DNA of 64,000 bases from Spinacia oleracea (Eukaryota; Streptophyta; Magnoliopsida; Caryophyllales; Amaranthaceae): positions 104,442,141 through 104,506,140 of the forward strand of contig NC_079487.1 in the NCBI RefSeq assembly GCF_020520425.1. The letters are read 5' to 3'. Shown here in pieces: positions 47,420 through 58,099 of this stretch. Position 1 is the stretch's first letter. Every line of letters begins with the position of its first letter. The position numbers and the translations under genes were made by a program. The notes under the pieces are model-generated. The model did no database searches, was not told the origin of the DNA, and saw only the letters and a list, made by a program, of their open reading frames with translations.

Positions 47420-49180
47420 ATGGCTACTCCTAGAGAACCAAACACTGTAAACCCACCAAACTACTGGAAGTTGAGCAAGAGTGATTTTTTCCCAGGAGAG
47501 TCCTTCAAAAACTGGAGTTCCTACAAGTCGGCAGTCTCACAGACATGCCACCGATTCAGAGACCGTCTTGTGAGTCGATCAGACGATGCAAACGAGCTGG
47601 GAGACATTCGACAGCAAAGCAAAAACGACATGAAGCGTTGCCTGAATTGGTGGGACCTTACCTGGTTCGGGTTCGGTTCAGTGATTGGTGCAGGAATATT
47701 TGTTCTTACTGGAAAAGAAGCTCATGATGGAGCTGGACCAGCAATTGTTCTGTCTTATGTGGTTTCTGGTTTCTCAGCAATGCTTTCTGTTTTCTGCTAC
47801 ACTGAATTTGCAGTAGAGATTCCAGTAGCAGGTGGTTCATTTGCTTACCTGAGAATAGAATTGGGTGACTTTGTAGCATTCATAGCAGCAGGTAACATTC
47901 TGTTAGAAGGTATTGTTGGGAGTGCAGCAGTTGCTAGAGGTTGGACCTCTTATTTCACAACTCTGTTAAACCGTCACCCCGATTCTTTAAGGATACGTTC
48001 AAATCTTTCTCAAGGGTTCAACCTTTTGGATCCAATTGCTGTTGCAGTTCTAATAATCTCTTCCACTATCGCCATCATAAGCACCCGGAAAACTTCCATC
48101 ATTAACTGGATTGCATCAGCGATAAACACTGCCGTGATAATCTTTGTCATTATCGCAGGATTTTTGCATGGAAAATCTTCGAATATGACTCCATTTCTTC
48201 CCTATGGGGTTAAGGGGATATTTCAAGCTGCAGCAGTTATATACTTTGCTTATGGTGGATTTGACACAATAGCCAACCTGGCTGAAGAAACAAAAAACCC
48301 AGCAACAGATATACCAATAGGCTTACTTGGATCAATGTCTTGTATCATAGTGATATACTGCCTGATGGCTCTTTCACTGAGTATGATGCAACCATATACA
48401 AATATCAATCCAGATGCAGCATACTCTCTTGCATTCGAGAGTGTCGGATTAAAGTGGGCAAAGCCTCTGGTTGCTCTTGGTGCACTTAAGGGAATGACAA
48501 CAGTGCTACTGGTAGGATCACTTGGACAAGCTCGATACACGACTCACATAGCACGAGCTCATATGATTCCACCATTGTTTGCTCTTGTACACCCGAAAAC
48601 AGGCACACCCATAAACGCCACATTATTAACTACTATCTTAAGCGCCAGTTTTGCTTTCTTCTCAAGCTTAGACATGTTAGCAGACTTGTTATCTATCAGC
48701 ACGTTGTTTATCTTCATGATGATGGCAATTGCACTTCTAGTGAGAAGGTATTATGTGAAAGGAGTCACTAGTCGCAGAAATCTCAGGACACTTGTTATAT
48801 TATTGCTGATCATCATTGCTGCTTCTATGGGAAGCTCAGCTTATTGGAGTTCAAATCCCCATGGCTGGTTAGGTTATGCTATAACTGGTCCTTGTTGGTT
48901 TTTGGCAACCATGGGAATAGCTATCAAATTGCCTCAGGAACGTACACCAAAGGTCTGGGGTGTCCCGTTTGTTCCGTGGATTCCATCCTTGTCTATTGCC
49001 ATAAATTTGTTCCTAATGGGTTCATTAAGAACTGAAGCTTTCATAAGATTTGGGATCTGTACAGTTGTAATGTTGATCTACTACTTAATATTTGGTCTCC
49101 ATGCAACTTATGACATGGCCCATCAGCAACAATTGGAAGTTCACAAGGTTCCTGACAACACCGCAACAAGATCAGGTTAA
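47420..49180 (+). CDS. cationic amino acid transporter (CAT family, CAT5/8-like)
   Basis: A single uninterrupted exon of 586 residues. A hydrophilic N-terminus of about 75 residues (PPNYWKLSKSDFFPGESF..NW..Y) precedes the first membrane signature FGFGSVIGAGIFVLTG (83-98). About 12-14 hydrophobic helices follow, including GFDTIANLAEETKNPATDIPIG and SLGQARYTTHIARAHMIPP. This is the APC-superfamily CAT architecture with plant-type N-terminus, and length fits Arabidopsis CAT5/CAT8 (about 570-590). Members move lysine, arginine and other amino acids across the plasma membrane or tonoplast; which membrane cannot be told from sequence. The start is the first ATG giving the family N-terminus (MATPREP). 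No damage seen. Confidence 0.95.
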   Translation: MATPREPNTVNPPNYWKLSKSDFFPGESFKNWSSYKSAVSQTCHRFRDRLVSRSDDANELGDIRQQSKNDMKRCLNWWDLTWFGFGSVIGAGIFVLTGKEAHDGAGPAIVLSYVVSGFSAMLSVFCYTEFAVEIPVAGGSFAYLRIELGDFVAFIAAGNILLEGIVGSAAVARGWTSYFTTLLNRHPDSLRIRSNLSQGFNLLDPIAVAVLIISSTIAIISTRKTSIINWIASAINTAVIIFVIIAGFLHGKSSNMTPFLPYGVKGIFQAAAVIYFAYGGFDTIANLAEETKNPATDIPIGLLGSMSCIIVIYCLMALSLSMMQPYTNINPDAAYSLAFESVGLKWAKPLVALGALKGMTTVLLVGSLGQARYTTHIARAHMIPPLFALVHPKTGTPINATLLTTILSASFAFFSSLDMLADLLSISTLFIFMMMAIALLVRRYYVKGVTSRRNLRTLVILLLIIIAASMGSSAYWSSNPHGWLGYAITGPCWFLATMGIAIKLPQERTPKVWGVPFVPWIPSLSIAINLFLMGSLRTEAFIRFGICTVVMLIYYLIFGLHATYDMAHQQQLEVHKVPDNTATRSG

Positions 49181-49966
49181 CATCGATTGATAGGAATACC
49201 GAAAATATTCCTGAAAACTCTCAACTTGGAGAAACAATACAGAGGATATTCTACAGTAAGTGCAAATCATACTTTCAATTTCTTAAAGCAATCTTAAAAT
49301 GTTGTCGAGCTACACCATATGCACTAGGCGATTTAGCAGTATATCAAAAATAGTACTAGAGCAAGAAATGTAAGAACTAAGCAGCACTTGGCCACTTCTG
49401 GTGCAAAATATGTATCATCAGTATCATTTTCTCTGAAATTATATTTTTAAAAAAATGATGTACAACAAATCAAAAGAGCAAATGCAGGAAAATCATTGTT
49501 GGATGATAATTGATGGAACTATTTTGACGAAATCAAAGAGCAAATGCTTACACAAGCATACGGGGTGCACACGAATGCATTGAATGAGCTTGCATTACGA
49601 CCTTGCATAAATTCCCGTAAAACGAAAAAATTCTGGCACGTAAAACACCATGTCATTTTCACTTCTCAAGCTCATCAACAGCCAAACTTTGGATTCCTTA
49701 AAACTCAGCCCTCTTATATTCACGCACATTTGGGAATTGAGGCAACTACAAGTTTATGGATTTATGTTCTCATTCCCACACCAACATCATTACTCAGATA
49801 TCCAAGGTTGACACATTTGGCGAAAAAAAGCTAAATTTTAACTTTGAACCCCCTCTTAGTTCAACTACTCACCGAATGTAGGAAAGTTGCATTAAAAGCC
49901 TCATTCACATGCTCATCTATAAGTTACCATTCTATACTCATGATTGACAAATGATACCAACACTAA
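49181..49966. other. 3' flank of the transporter gene
   Basis: No gene seen. A 96-codon open frame at 49544-49834 shows no recognisable domain and is treated as chance. Confidence 0.4.
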
Positions 49967-50217
49967 CAGTGTGTTTGGATAGCAAGATAGAAGGGAAAGG
50001 AAGGGGAAGGGAAGAGGAGGAAGGGGAACGAAAAGGAGAGGAAGGTGAGCTTCTTTTTCCTTTCAAATCTCTCCAATTGTAGAGGGATGATGTTTATCAA
50101 AGAGGGAGAAAAAATAAGTCTCTCCCTCTCCCTCCCTTTTCTCCCCCCAACCCTTTAACCAAACAACGGAACTTGTTCCCCTCCCGTTCTCTCCATTTCC
50201 ACTAAGCCAAACAAGTG
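49967..50217. mobile_element. Tourist-like MITE
   Basis: The ends CAGTGTGTTTGGATAG and the inverted GCCAAACAAGTG are flanked by TAA (49964-49966 and 50218-50220). The interior is A/G-rich then C/T-rich, consistent with a foldback. Confidence 0.7.
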
Positions 50218-50874
50218 TAAGCGTGAATTGACAAGGATGGTTTCAAGATTACTTTCCAATATACTCATCTGACAAAAAGAAAAAATTAAAAATTTAAGGA
50301 AATGATCTTGTTGCAGCAATCATCCAACAATCAGAAACAAAAAAGGAAGCAAAGCCTGCACCAATCATCCAGCAACCAAAAACGAAAAAGAAGGAAAGCC
50401 AGGATGTTGATGTGCGCTACTGTTGGGTATACTCTACAATTTCCTATGAAATCAACTGTGTTTGATCAGCACAACATCAAACGCTATTCACGAACTTAAA
50501 AAATTTACCGTACATCAGCAAAGATTTATGAAACTAGGAAAACAAGAATGCCAAAGGAAAGAGAAACGTAACTTTCTGCATGATTGGTCTCCCAATATCA
50601 CATCAAAATATAAGGGCTGAGGAGGATCTCCTAGTACTTTTCCGTTTGTTCTTACCCTTAAACATACATTAACTGAAAACGCTTATAGAAGTTGAAAGAC
50701 CATTAGCATCGTGCAAATACAAATATAAAAAAGTGCAATCCACATCAAACTGCAATATTTAGAAGGCAAAACAAGAGGGGTGTTGAACAAGTTACACAAA
50801 CCCATGGAACAAAAATGACGCACATATATCCAAAGACTATTTGAAACTAAAGAGAGTAAACATGAAGAGATTAC

Positions 50875-51299
50875 TGATACATTCATATTTTATATAGTTT
50901 TTACCCCCGTCTACTTTTCATTTCATTTGAGCTCTTCTGAGCCTATTTTGGTGCTAATATGTGTTAGTGTAGTATCTTTATTTGTAGGACCGCTTTTTGG
51001 TGATAATTGGTCTTTGGAGACCCGTTTTCTATTACTCCTAGATGACTACACGGATCTCGAGCATGTACGGGATGATCTAACCAATTTCAAGGGGCCACAA
51101 ACGGCAAATTAGACCCAAAGGAGTTAGGCTTGGGCCTCAAGATTCAAGGCTCATGGCAAATACGGCAAAATGTTCTCAAAACCTGGGGGTTTGAGAATAA
51201 AGAGGATTTAATTTTACGTGCGAAACCGGCAGGTTTGTGGGGGGAACCGGTTTTCGCCACTGCTGTCTTTGGAGTGCTTCGCTGGGCCGAAAACCGGAC
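50875..51299 (+). repeat. truncated 5' LTR
   Basis: Matches 58100-58548 in direct orientation (TGATACATTC..., GGTCTTTGGAGACCCGTTTT, CGGATCTCGAGCATGTAC, CTTCGCTGGGCCGAAAACCGG), with substitutions and a missing stretch of about 24 bp near 51185. Homology stops at about 51299, so roughly 900 bp of LTR are lost. Confidence 0.9.
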
Positions 51300-51319
51300 T
51301 GGGTATTGTTAATGCTTTT

Positions 51320-53062
51320 GCCGTGAGAGCAGTATTAGTGTAATTTATTTTTTCGTACCTTTTTTGTGTTTATTTCAATTTTTATAGCCTTAGAGAGGTG
51401 AGGAGAGTGAAATTTTACCACTTGGTCGTCTAATAATGTGCAGATTTTAATAACAAATCCGTCAAGTGGAGCATTTTGGAAACAAGCGTAATTTTTCTTC
51501 GGCAGCGAAAACTGGCCGATTCTTGAAGAAAACCTGCTGGTTACGAGCATAATGTTAAATTCATGCCTTCGACAAATTTTGGAGCTGAAAAAAAGTGAAG
51601 GTCGTAGGAGGAAAAGTGTAGCGAAAACCAACTGGTTTCCCAAAACCGGCGGATTTCGATTGCAAAGTTAAAATCAGCACTTTGAATTTTCTTGGAGTGG
51701 AAAAAGGGTGAAAATCACCGAAAACCGGTGAGCCAGGTTTGCGAAAACCGGACGGTTTTCGGTGATGTGGGATTCCCTCAAGGATCAGCGTAACGAAAAC
51801 CGACAGGCCAAGTTTCCGAAAACCTGCTGTTTTCGAGCGTAACAGGAATTAAATGAAATTCCGAAAACCAACAGGTTTCTGAAAAGCGGTCGGTTTTCGG
51901 GGAAAGGGTCGTTTTTGTCGAGGCTTAAGCAATTCCACGGGTCTTCTTCTTTCATACTCTCTCACCTTCTTCCCCAAACTCCATTAACACTCTAAACCCT
52001 AAATCTTCAAGCCACTTTCAAAGTTTCAATCCTCCACCAAATCATAAGTTCTTCATATCAAAATCATCCCCATCTCCTCATCTTTCATCTCTTGGTATCA
52101 AATTTTTATGTTTTGCTCAGACTTTTGGAAAAGGGAATTCACTCAAAAAAAAGCTTGAAACCATCATCCATGGCACCAACAAAGAGAGCAAGAGAAGAGG
52201 CTAGTACGAGCAGGGTACCCTCACCACCTCCAGTGCAGATTGAGCAAGATACCACCTACCTGGATGTGGTATTTGAGTCCTATGACCAACATCGTCGTTT
52301 CAAAAATCTCAAAGGTAAACCAATTCACCCAACTCGTTGGTTGTATAAGGAGACTTTAAATAAGTTAGGCATTGATAAGGAAATGAAAACACTCTTTCAA
52401 CATGCTGGTTTGGGTAGAATGTATGATATCTGCGGTAGGAAAACTAATGCACGTCTTACTCTTGAATGCCTAAGTAGTTTCAATGTGGAGAAAGGTCGTG
52501 CTGGTGAAATTACACATGTGACATTTCGCTTGCTTAATCAGAATTTCCACATAACTTTGAGGGATTTTACACGGGTGTTTGGTATGAACATAAACCATCC
52601 TAGGGAACCCCCTGCACCATACAATGTTTTGCAATTATGGAATACTTTGACGGGGGAGGTAAAGGGGGATGTGCAACATTTGCATGCCACTTCTTTCCCA
52701 CACCCCCTACTTAGGATAGAGCAACGGTTCTTAGGAATGGCTATCTTTGGGAGGTTTCGAATTGATGATTTTGGGAAGTTGGGTATATCGGGGAGCAAAT
52801 TCTTATAAGATTAATGTGGCCCACCACATGACCCTACATTTCCAAGCTGTCGGAAATCAATCATCTGGCCACCCCATCTTGCTAGGGGACATGATCACCC
52901 ATCTAGCTATGAGTGTTGCTAATTTTGCTCCACCGGCCACTGGGCATGTTGAAGGTCGCAATGCTTTGACACTTCTATATATGGAAAGGCAATGGTGGAT
53001 CAAGCCCGTCCACAATAATTTAGTATCTGGTGAGATTCAATGGATGGTTAATGGGAGGCCTC
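51320..53062 (+). repeat. left arm of the giant inverted repeat
   Basis: From GCCGTGAGAGCAG (51320) to GGTTAATGGGAGGCCT (53062), the sequence is the reverse complement of the right arm. Over the first ~115 bp from 51398 I count four mismatches and one indel, so similarity is in the mid-90s there. It keeps the intact empty sites for both insertions found in the other arm (TAGCCTTAGAGAGG near 51387; CGTTGGTTGTATAAGG near 52336). Confidence 0.9.
52170..52808 (+). pseudogene. Athila ORF1-like (gag) N-terminal part, left arm
   Basis: From ATG 52170 (MAPTKRAREEASTS...). The core FESYDQHRRFKNLKGKPIHPTRWLYKETLNKLGI...RLTLECLSSF...VTFRLLNQNFHITLRDFTRVFGMN follows the Arabidopsis Athila ORF1 pattern. 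The frame is lost near 52755, where about 23 bp present in the right arm (AGCTAAACAATGTTCGTACT) are missing, and stops at 52808. The neighbouring frame continues the same protein (SYKINVAHHMTLHFQAVGNQ) to about 53057. Confidence 0.75.
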
Positions 53063-53220
53063 TTTTCATAATGCGTAATACTGCTTTCACAACATCTTTT
53101 AATTTTCCAGGAAACAACTTAAGTCTAGAATTAAACAATAAATCTTGTCACCCACTGCGAACTCTCTTTGAAGGATGTGACTGTCGTGCCATCGCTTGGT
53201 CTTCTCTTTGTATATCCGGG
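53063..53220. other. loop of the giant inverted repeat
   Basis: About 158 bp of single-copy sequence between the arms. The plus frame remains open from the left arm through the loop, encoding about 50 residues of unknown type; these may be the genuine ORF1 continuation. Confidence 0.75.
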
Positions 53221-53513
53221 GAATATCATAGGCTTCCCATTAACCATCCATTGTATCTCACCGGGTACTAAATTATTGTGGACGGGCTTGATCCACTATT
53301 GCCTTTCCATATAGAGAAATGTCAAAGCATTGCGACCTTCAACATGCCTAGTGGCTCGTGGAACAAAATTAGCAGCACTTATAGCTAGATGGGTGATCAT
53401 GCCCCCTAGCAAGATGGGGCGGCCAGAGATTGATTTCCGACAGTTTGAAAATGTAGGGTCATGTGGTGGGCCACATTGATCTTATAAGAATTTGCTCCCC
53501 GATATACCCAACT

Positions 53514-53977
53514 TCATAAAATCATCAATTCGGAAGTACGAACATTGTTTAGCTCAAACCTCCCAAAGATAGTCATTCTTAAGAACCGTTGCCCTACCCT
53601 AAGTAGGGGGTGTTGGAAAGAAGTGGCATGCAAATGTTGCACATCCCCCTTTACCTCCCCCGTCAAAGTATTCCACAATTGCAAAACATTGTATGGTGCA
53701 GGGGGTTCTCTAGGATGGTTTATGTTCATACCAAACACCCGTGTAAAATCCCTCAAAGTCATGTTGAAATTCTGATTAAGCAAGCGAAATGTCACATGTG
53801 TAATTTCACCAGCACGACCTTTCTCCACAGTGAAACTACTTAGGCATTCAAAGGTAAGACGTGCATTAGTTTTCCTACCGCAGATATCATACATTCTACC
53901 CAAACCAGCATGTTGAAAGAGTTTTTTCATTTCCTTATCAATGCCTAACTTATTTAGAGTCTCCTTATGCAACCAAC
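53514..53977 (-). pseudogene. Athila ORF1-like fragment, right arm
   Basis: Inverted copy of the left-arm gene (ETLNKLGIDKEMKKLFQHAGLGRMYDICGRKTNARLTFECLSSF...). It keeps the LNNVRTSELMIL segment lost in the left arm, but reads a stop directly after it. Its N-terminal part lies beyond the MULE-type insertion, at about 54588-54754, and is also frame-damaged. Confidence 0.75.
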
Positions 53978-54578
53978 TTAGTTTAAAAAGGCTCAAGGCG
54001 CACTAAGGCGCAGAAGGGTCATGGAGCCTAGGCGCAAGGCGTAAGGCTCAGGCGCGCGCCTTTTGGATACAAGGCGCACATAATTTTCTAATAAACCTTA
54101 AACTTCGGTATAGAAAAAAATTAACACAATTTACACTCAAAACAACATATTTCTATTGGAGTGCCATATTTTCTTGCCGGTTCATAAGCATTGCGTGATC
54201 GGGTCGATGGAGTGCCAGAAATAGAACCTTCCATGGCAATTACAAGCTGGAAATATGAAAATGAAATCATTTTATACTACTTCCACTACCCAAAAAACTA
54301 TGGTTGTAGAGATATGACAGTTTATAGGTCACATGGCGTGTTTTATATCATTAAAAAAGAAAATAAAATGTAAATAAAATATCCACGGCATCCCAATGCA
54401 CCTGAAGACTGAAGGCGCACAAGGCGTTGCGCCTTACGCCTTACCTAAGGCGCACAAAGGCACACGAAGGCGCGCGCCTGGTTGACATCAGTGAGCCTGG
54501 AGAGCTCAAGGCGCCGAAGGCTGAGCCTAGGTGAGCCTTGCGCCTAGGCGCGCCTTGGGCGCGCTTTTTTAAACTAAG
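53978..54578. mobile_element. MULE-type MITE with GGCGC-rich ends in the right arm
   Basis: 601 bp, perfect 9-bp target duplication GCAACCAAC (53969-53977 and 54579-54587). The ends TTAGTTTAAAAAGGC and the inverted GCTTTTTTAAACTAAG lead into AAGGCGC/GCGCCTAGGC repeats on both sides. A 9-bp duplication fits Mutator-like elements. The uninterrupted target is visible in the left arm. Confidence 0.85.
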
Positions 54579-55530
54579 GCAACCAACGAGTTGGGTGAGT
54601 TGGTTTAACTTTGAGATTTTTGAAACGACGATGTTGGTCATATGACTCAAATACCACATCCGGGTAGGTGGTATCTTACTCAATCTGCACTGGACGTGGT
54701 GAGGGTACCTTGCTCGTACTAGCCTCTTCTCTTGCTCTCTTTGTTGGTGCCATGGATAATGGTTTCAAGCTTTTTTGAGTGGTTTCCCTTTTTCAAAAAT
54801 CTGAGCGAAATATAAAAATTTGATACCAAGAGATAAAAGAGGAAGAGATGGGGATGAGTTTGATATGAAGAACTTATGATTTGGTGGAGGATTGAAAGTG
54901 GCATGAAGATTTGAAGATTTAGGGTTTAGAGTGTTAATGGAGTTTGGGGGAATTTGGGGAAGAAGGTGAGAGAGTATGAAAGAAGAAGGCCCGTGGAATT
55001 GCTTAAGCCTCGACAAAAACGACCCTTTCCCCGAAAACCGACCGGTTTTTGGAAACCTGCAAGTTATCGGAATTTCATTTAATTCCTGTTACGCTCGAAA
55101 ACAGCAGGTTTTCGGAAACCTTGCCTGCCGATTTTCGCTACACTGATCCTTGAGGGAATCCCACATCACCGGAAAACCGGCCGGTTTTCGCAAACCTGGC
55201 TCACCGGTTTTCGGTTACTTTCACCCTTTTCCACTCCAAGAAAATTCAAAGTGCTGATTTTAACTTTGCAATCGAAACCGGCCGGTTTTGGGAAACCAAT
55301 TGATTTTTCGCTACACTTTTCCTCCTACGACCTTCACTTTTTTTTCAGCTCCAAAATTTGTCTAAGGCACAATATGCTCGTAACCGCCAGGTTTTCAAGA
55401 ACCAGGGTTTTCGCTGCCGAAGAAAAATTCCGCTTGTTTTCCAAATTGCTCCACTTGACGGACTTGTTATTAAAATCTGCACATTACTAGACGACCAAGT
55501 GGTAAAATTTCACTCTCCTCACCTCTCTAA

Positions 55531-55935
55531 GGCCCTATTTGGTTCAATATTAGTAAAGGAAGGGAAGAGAAGAGAAAGGAAGGGAAGAGAAAGGAAAGGA
55601 AATAAAATATATTTTCCCATGTTTGGTACGACGAATGAAAATGATAGGAATTCCATGTTTGGTACAACATTAGTAAAGAAAGGGAACGGAAGGAAAGAAA
55701 AAAAGCGAGTTTAAAATTTAATATTTTTTTTGATAGACTTAATTTTTTCTTTCCTTCCACATTCCTCCAATTTTGGGAGGAAAGGAAAGTAAAACTTTTA
55801 TACAGGGAGCTTTCTTTCCAATTCCCTTTATTTCCTTCCACTTCCCACATAATTTTTTGAACCAAATATAAGAAACATTATTTTTCCTTTCCTTTCTTTT
55901 CTTTTCCTTCCAATTCCTCCAAACCAAATAAAGCC
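55531..55935. mobile_element. Tourist-like MITE in the right arm
   Basis: 405 bp, ends GGCCCTATTTGGTTCAAT and the inverted AAACCAAATAAAGCC, TAA duplication (55528-55530 and 55936-55938). The left arm has the empty site with one TAA. The interior is rich in GGAAAGGAA words. Confidence 0.88.
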
Positions 55936-55978
55936 TAAGGCTATAAAATTTGAAATAAAAACACAAAAGGTACGAAAA

Positions 55979-56525
55979 ATGAATTACACTAATACTGCTC
56001 TCACGGCTTTCCTTCCTGATCAAGCTAGCTATCTATATGACATCCCCGCTGAGCAAGCTCCTAGGAATGTTCAACAACCTAAACAAGAGCAAGCTTATTT
56101 CCGGGATGCAGCACGAGCTGTAGGCCAACCTGGTGAGTCGGGTCCTCTAGACCCGGAGGTTATTTATGCTAAATTTCGGCAGCTAGACTCAACCAAGAGT
56201 CTCTCACCTCTCATTTCGATAAATTCGAGAGCCGATTCGATCGATTTGAGAGTCGATTTGATAACAGAGAGCCATGTTCCCCATATATGGCAGGGCATTG
56301 TTGGTGAGTCTAGTAAGCACCCCTCTTGGTTCCAGTACTCGTCGGGTGGTTATGCAGTTCACCCATGGCTCTTATATGCCCACTACCCATCTAGGTGGGC
56401 AAGGGATTTTTGGTGCCGGAGGTAGCGGAGCAGGGCCAAGTGGTGGTCGATATGGTGGTGGTGGTGATGATGATGATGATGATGATTATGATGGTGATAT
56501 TGGTGACGATTCCATACCCCTTTGA
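55979..56525 (+). pseudogene. ORF1 C-terminal part with acidic tail
   Basis: Frame 55979-56425 encodes a hydrophilic stretch (FRDAARAVGQPGESGPLDPEVIYAKFRQLD). Another frame, 56274-56525, gives a glycine-rich segment and an acidic end built on a GAT repeat (DDDDDDDYDGD..). Together they look like the downstream half of the same gag-like protein, broken by at least one frameshift. The first few codons overlap the outer end of the right arm. Confidence 0.55.
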
Positions 56526-58088
56526 GCCAATGAGGACATTGTTCGATTTAGCTTGTGGAGGTGTTCACTCCTTGTACATATTGGTATGATTTCTCTTCTT
56601 CCATGTCTATCTCTAGTTTTTGCTTTGGTGTGTTATTTGCTTTCTAGATTAGATTTATTGCTTTGTAAAAAAAAACCCAAAAATATGTGTTGATCGATGA
56701 AATTGAGACAATTCCCTATTTCCCTATGCCCCTTTGGTTCAAAATTTTTATTTTCTTTTGATGATTCAAGGTGATAAGACAGGTGAGCATCATGGATTGG
56801 TTGTCTTTTATATGAATTATGGTTGCATTGACTCTTGTTGAAGGTCAACTTTGTCCTACTTGTCATATTGTTGGATCGTGGCTAGCTGTGAGATTTTGAG
56901 CCTTAATTCTTCTTAGTGCTTAATTCCTGGTGTTACATTGATCTGAGTCTTTGGTTTTCGACTATTGGTATGCTTAACACACTTGTACTTTGCGGATGAT
57001 GAAAGGTCATTCTTTAGGAAGCCTCAAAACGATCATAGATACATTTGTTCCTGCTTTTTTCTTTCCCATGCTTAGCCTTGACTGTTCTTTTGTTTAACTC
57101 CACAAAATAACTCTTATTAGCCCCGTTGCTTACTTATCCCAAGTCAAACTTGGGGGAGCTATCATATGTTAGTATTGGTTCTCTTTGTTGGGATGGTTGG
57201 TTTTCTAGGCCTATGATATTCAAGGTTGTGCATCTGTGTTTTATGGGAAGTGAATTCGGAAGAGGTGTAATTAATAAGAGGCACCTAAAGTTTGTGGTTA
57301 CTGGTATTTTTGTTAGTAATATTTAGTTGTTTCATTTCGTCGTTATTTTTCAAAAAAAAAAATCAAAAAAATATGTCATTCATTTTTGTAGTTTAGAAAC
57401 ACAAGGAAAAATGGTAGAAGATGGTTCATATTTCATATTGTTGGTTACTTCTTCCCTTATGGTCATATTTTGGCTATTGATGAGTTTATAGTCTTTTGAA
57501 GATGGGTTTCATTGGTTTCATCGGTTATATTTACTCCCCAAGTTAGACTATTCTCTCACATATCCAAAATCTTCCTTACCCCTTGTTTATACCCGGCCAA
57601 CATTACAAGCTCATTAAAAGTCCTTTTTGATCATCGTGTAATGTGTGTACAAAAATAGGTTAAAAATAGTCGTTTATCAAGGACCAAAGAGTATATGTGC
57701 ATTTCGAGTCGACTCCAACGTAGGTTGAGTGTTTAGGAGAACCTTCAAACACACTAGTGTTGTGAGTTGGGAGTGGCTACTACTCATTTTATAGTATGCA
57801 TGTTCATAATGGAAGGTGAGTGGACGGGCCATATTTGGTTCGTTTAGCCCGCCACATAACGAGAGGAGTGATTCACTTGGTGAGACCCAATCTTGATTTT
57901 ATGCTTATGCCTTGTGAGTCTTGTGTGAACTTTGTACTGGTTGATGTGTGACCGTGAAGACTAGAGAATTCAATCATGATATATGGCCACCTTGATTTGA
58001 TCTTTGTATCTTTTACATTGATCTTGGGGTGATTTAATTGTCTATGTCTCGTTAATGCTTTTTGCTTAGGGACAAATAAAGGTTTAGC
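56526..58088 (+). other. 3' non-coding interior of the Athila-like element
   Basis: About 1.5 kb without RT, integrase or env-like domains. Short frames only. Confidence 0.6.
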
Positions 58089-58099
58089 TTGGGGGAGTT
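58089..58099 (+). other. polypurine tract of the Athila-like element
   Basis: TTGGGGGAGTT, directly before the TGATACATTC start of the 3' LTR. Confidence 0.75.

Larger units (their letters stand above)
53221..56007 (-). repeat. right arm of the giant inverted repeat, with two insertions
   Basis: Reverse complement of 51320-53062. Removing the 601-bp and 405-bp insertions and their duplications leaves about 1.77 kb, matching the 1.74-kb left arm. The outer end is TGCTCTCACGGC (56007). Confidence 0.9.

Noticed and set aside
49544..49834. 96-codon plus frame downstream of the amino acid transporter
   Set aside because: No domain, no homologue that I recognise and no splice or promoter context. 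Chance length is plausible.
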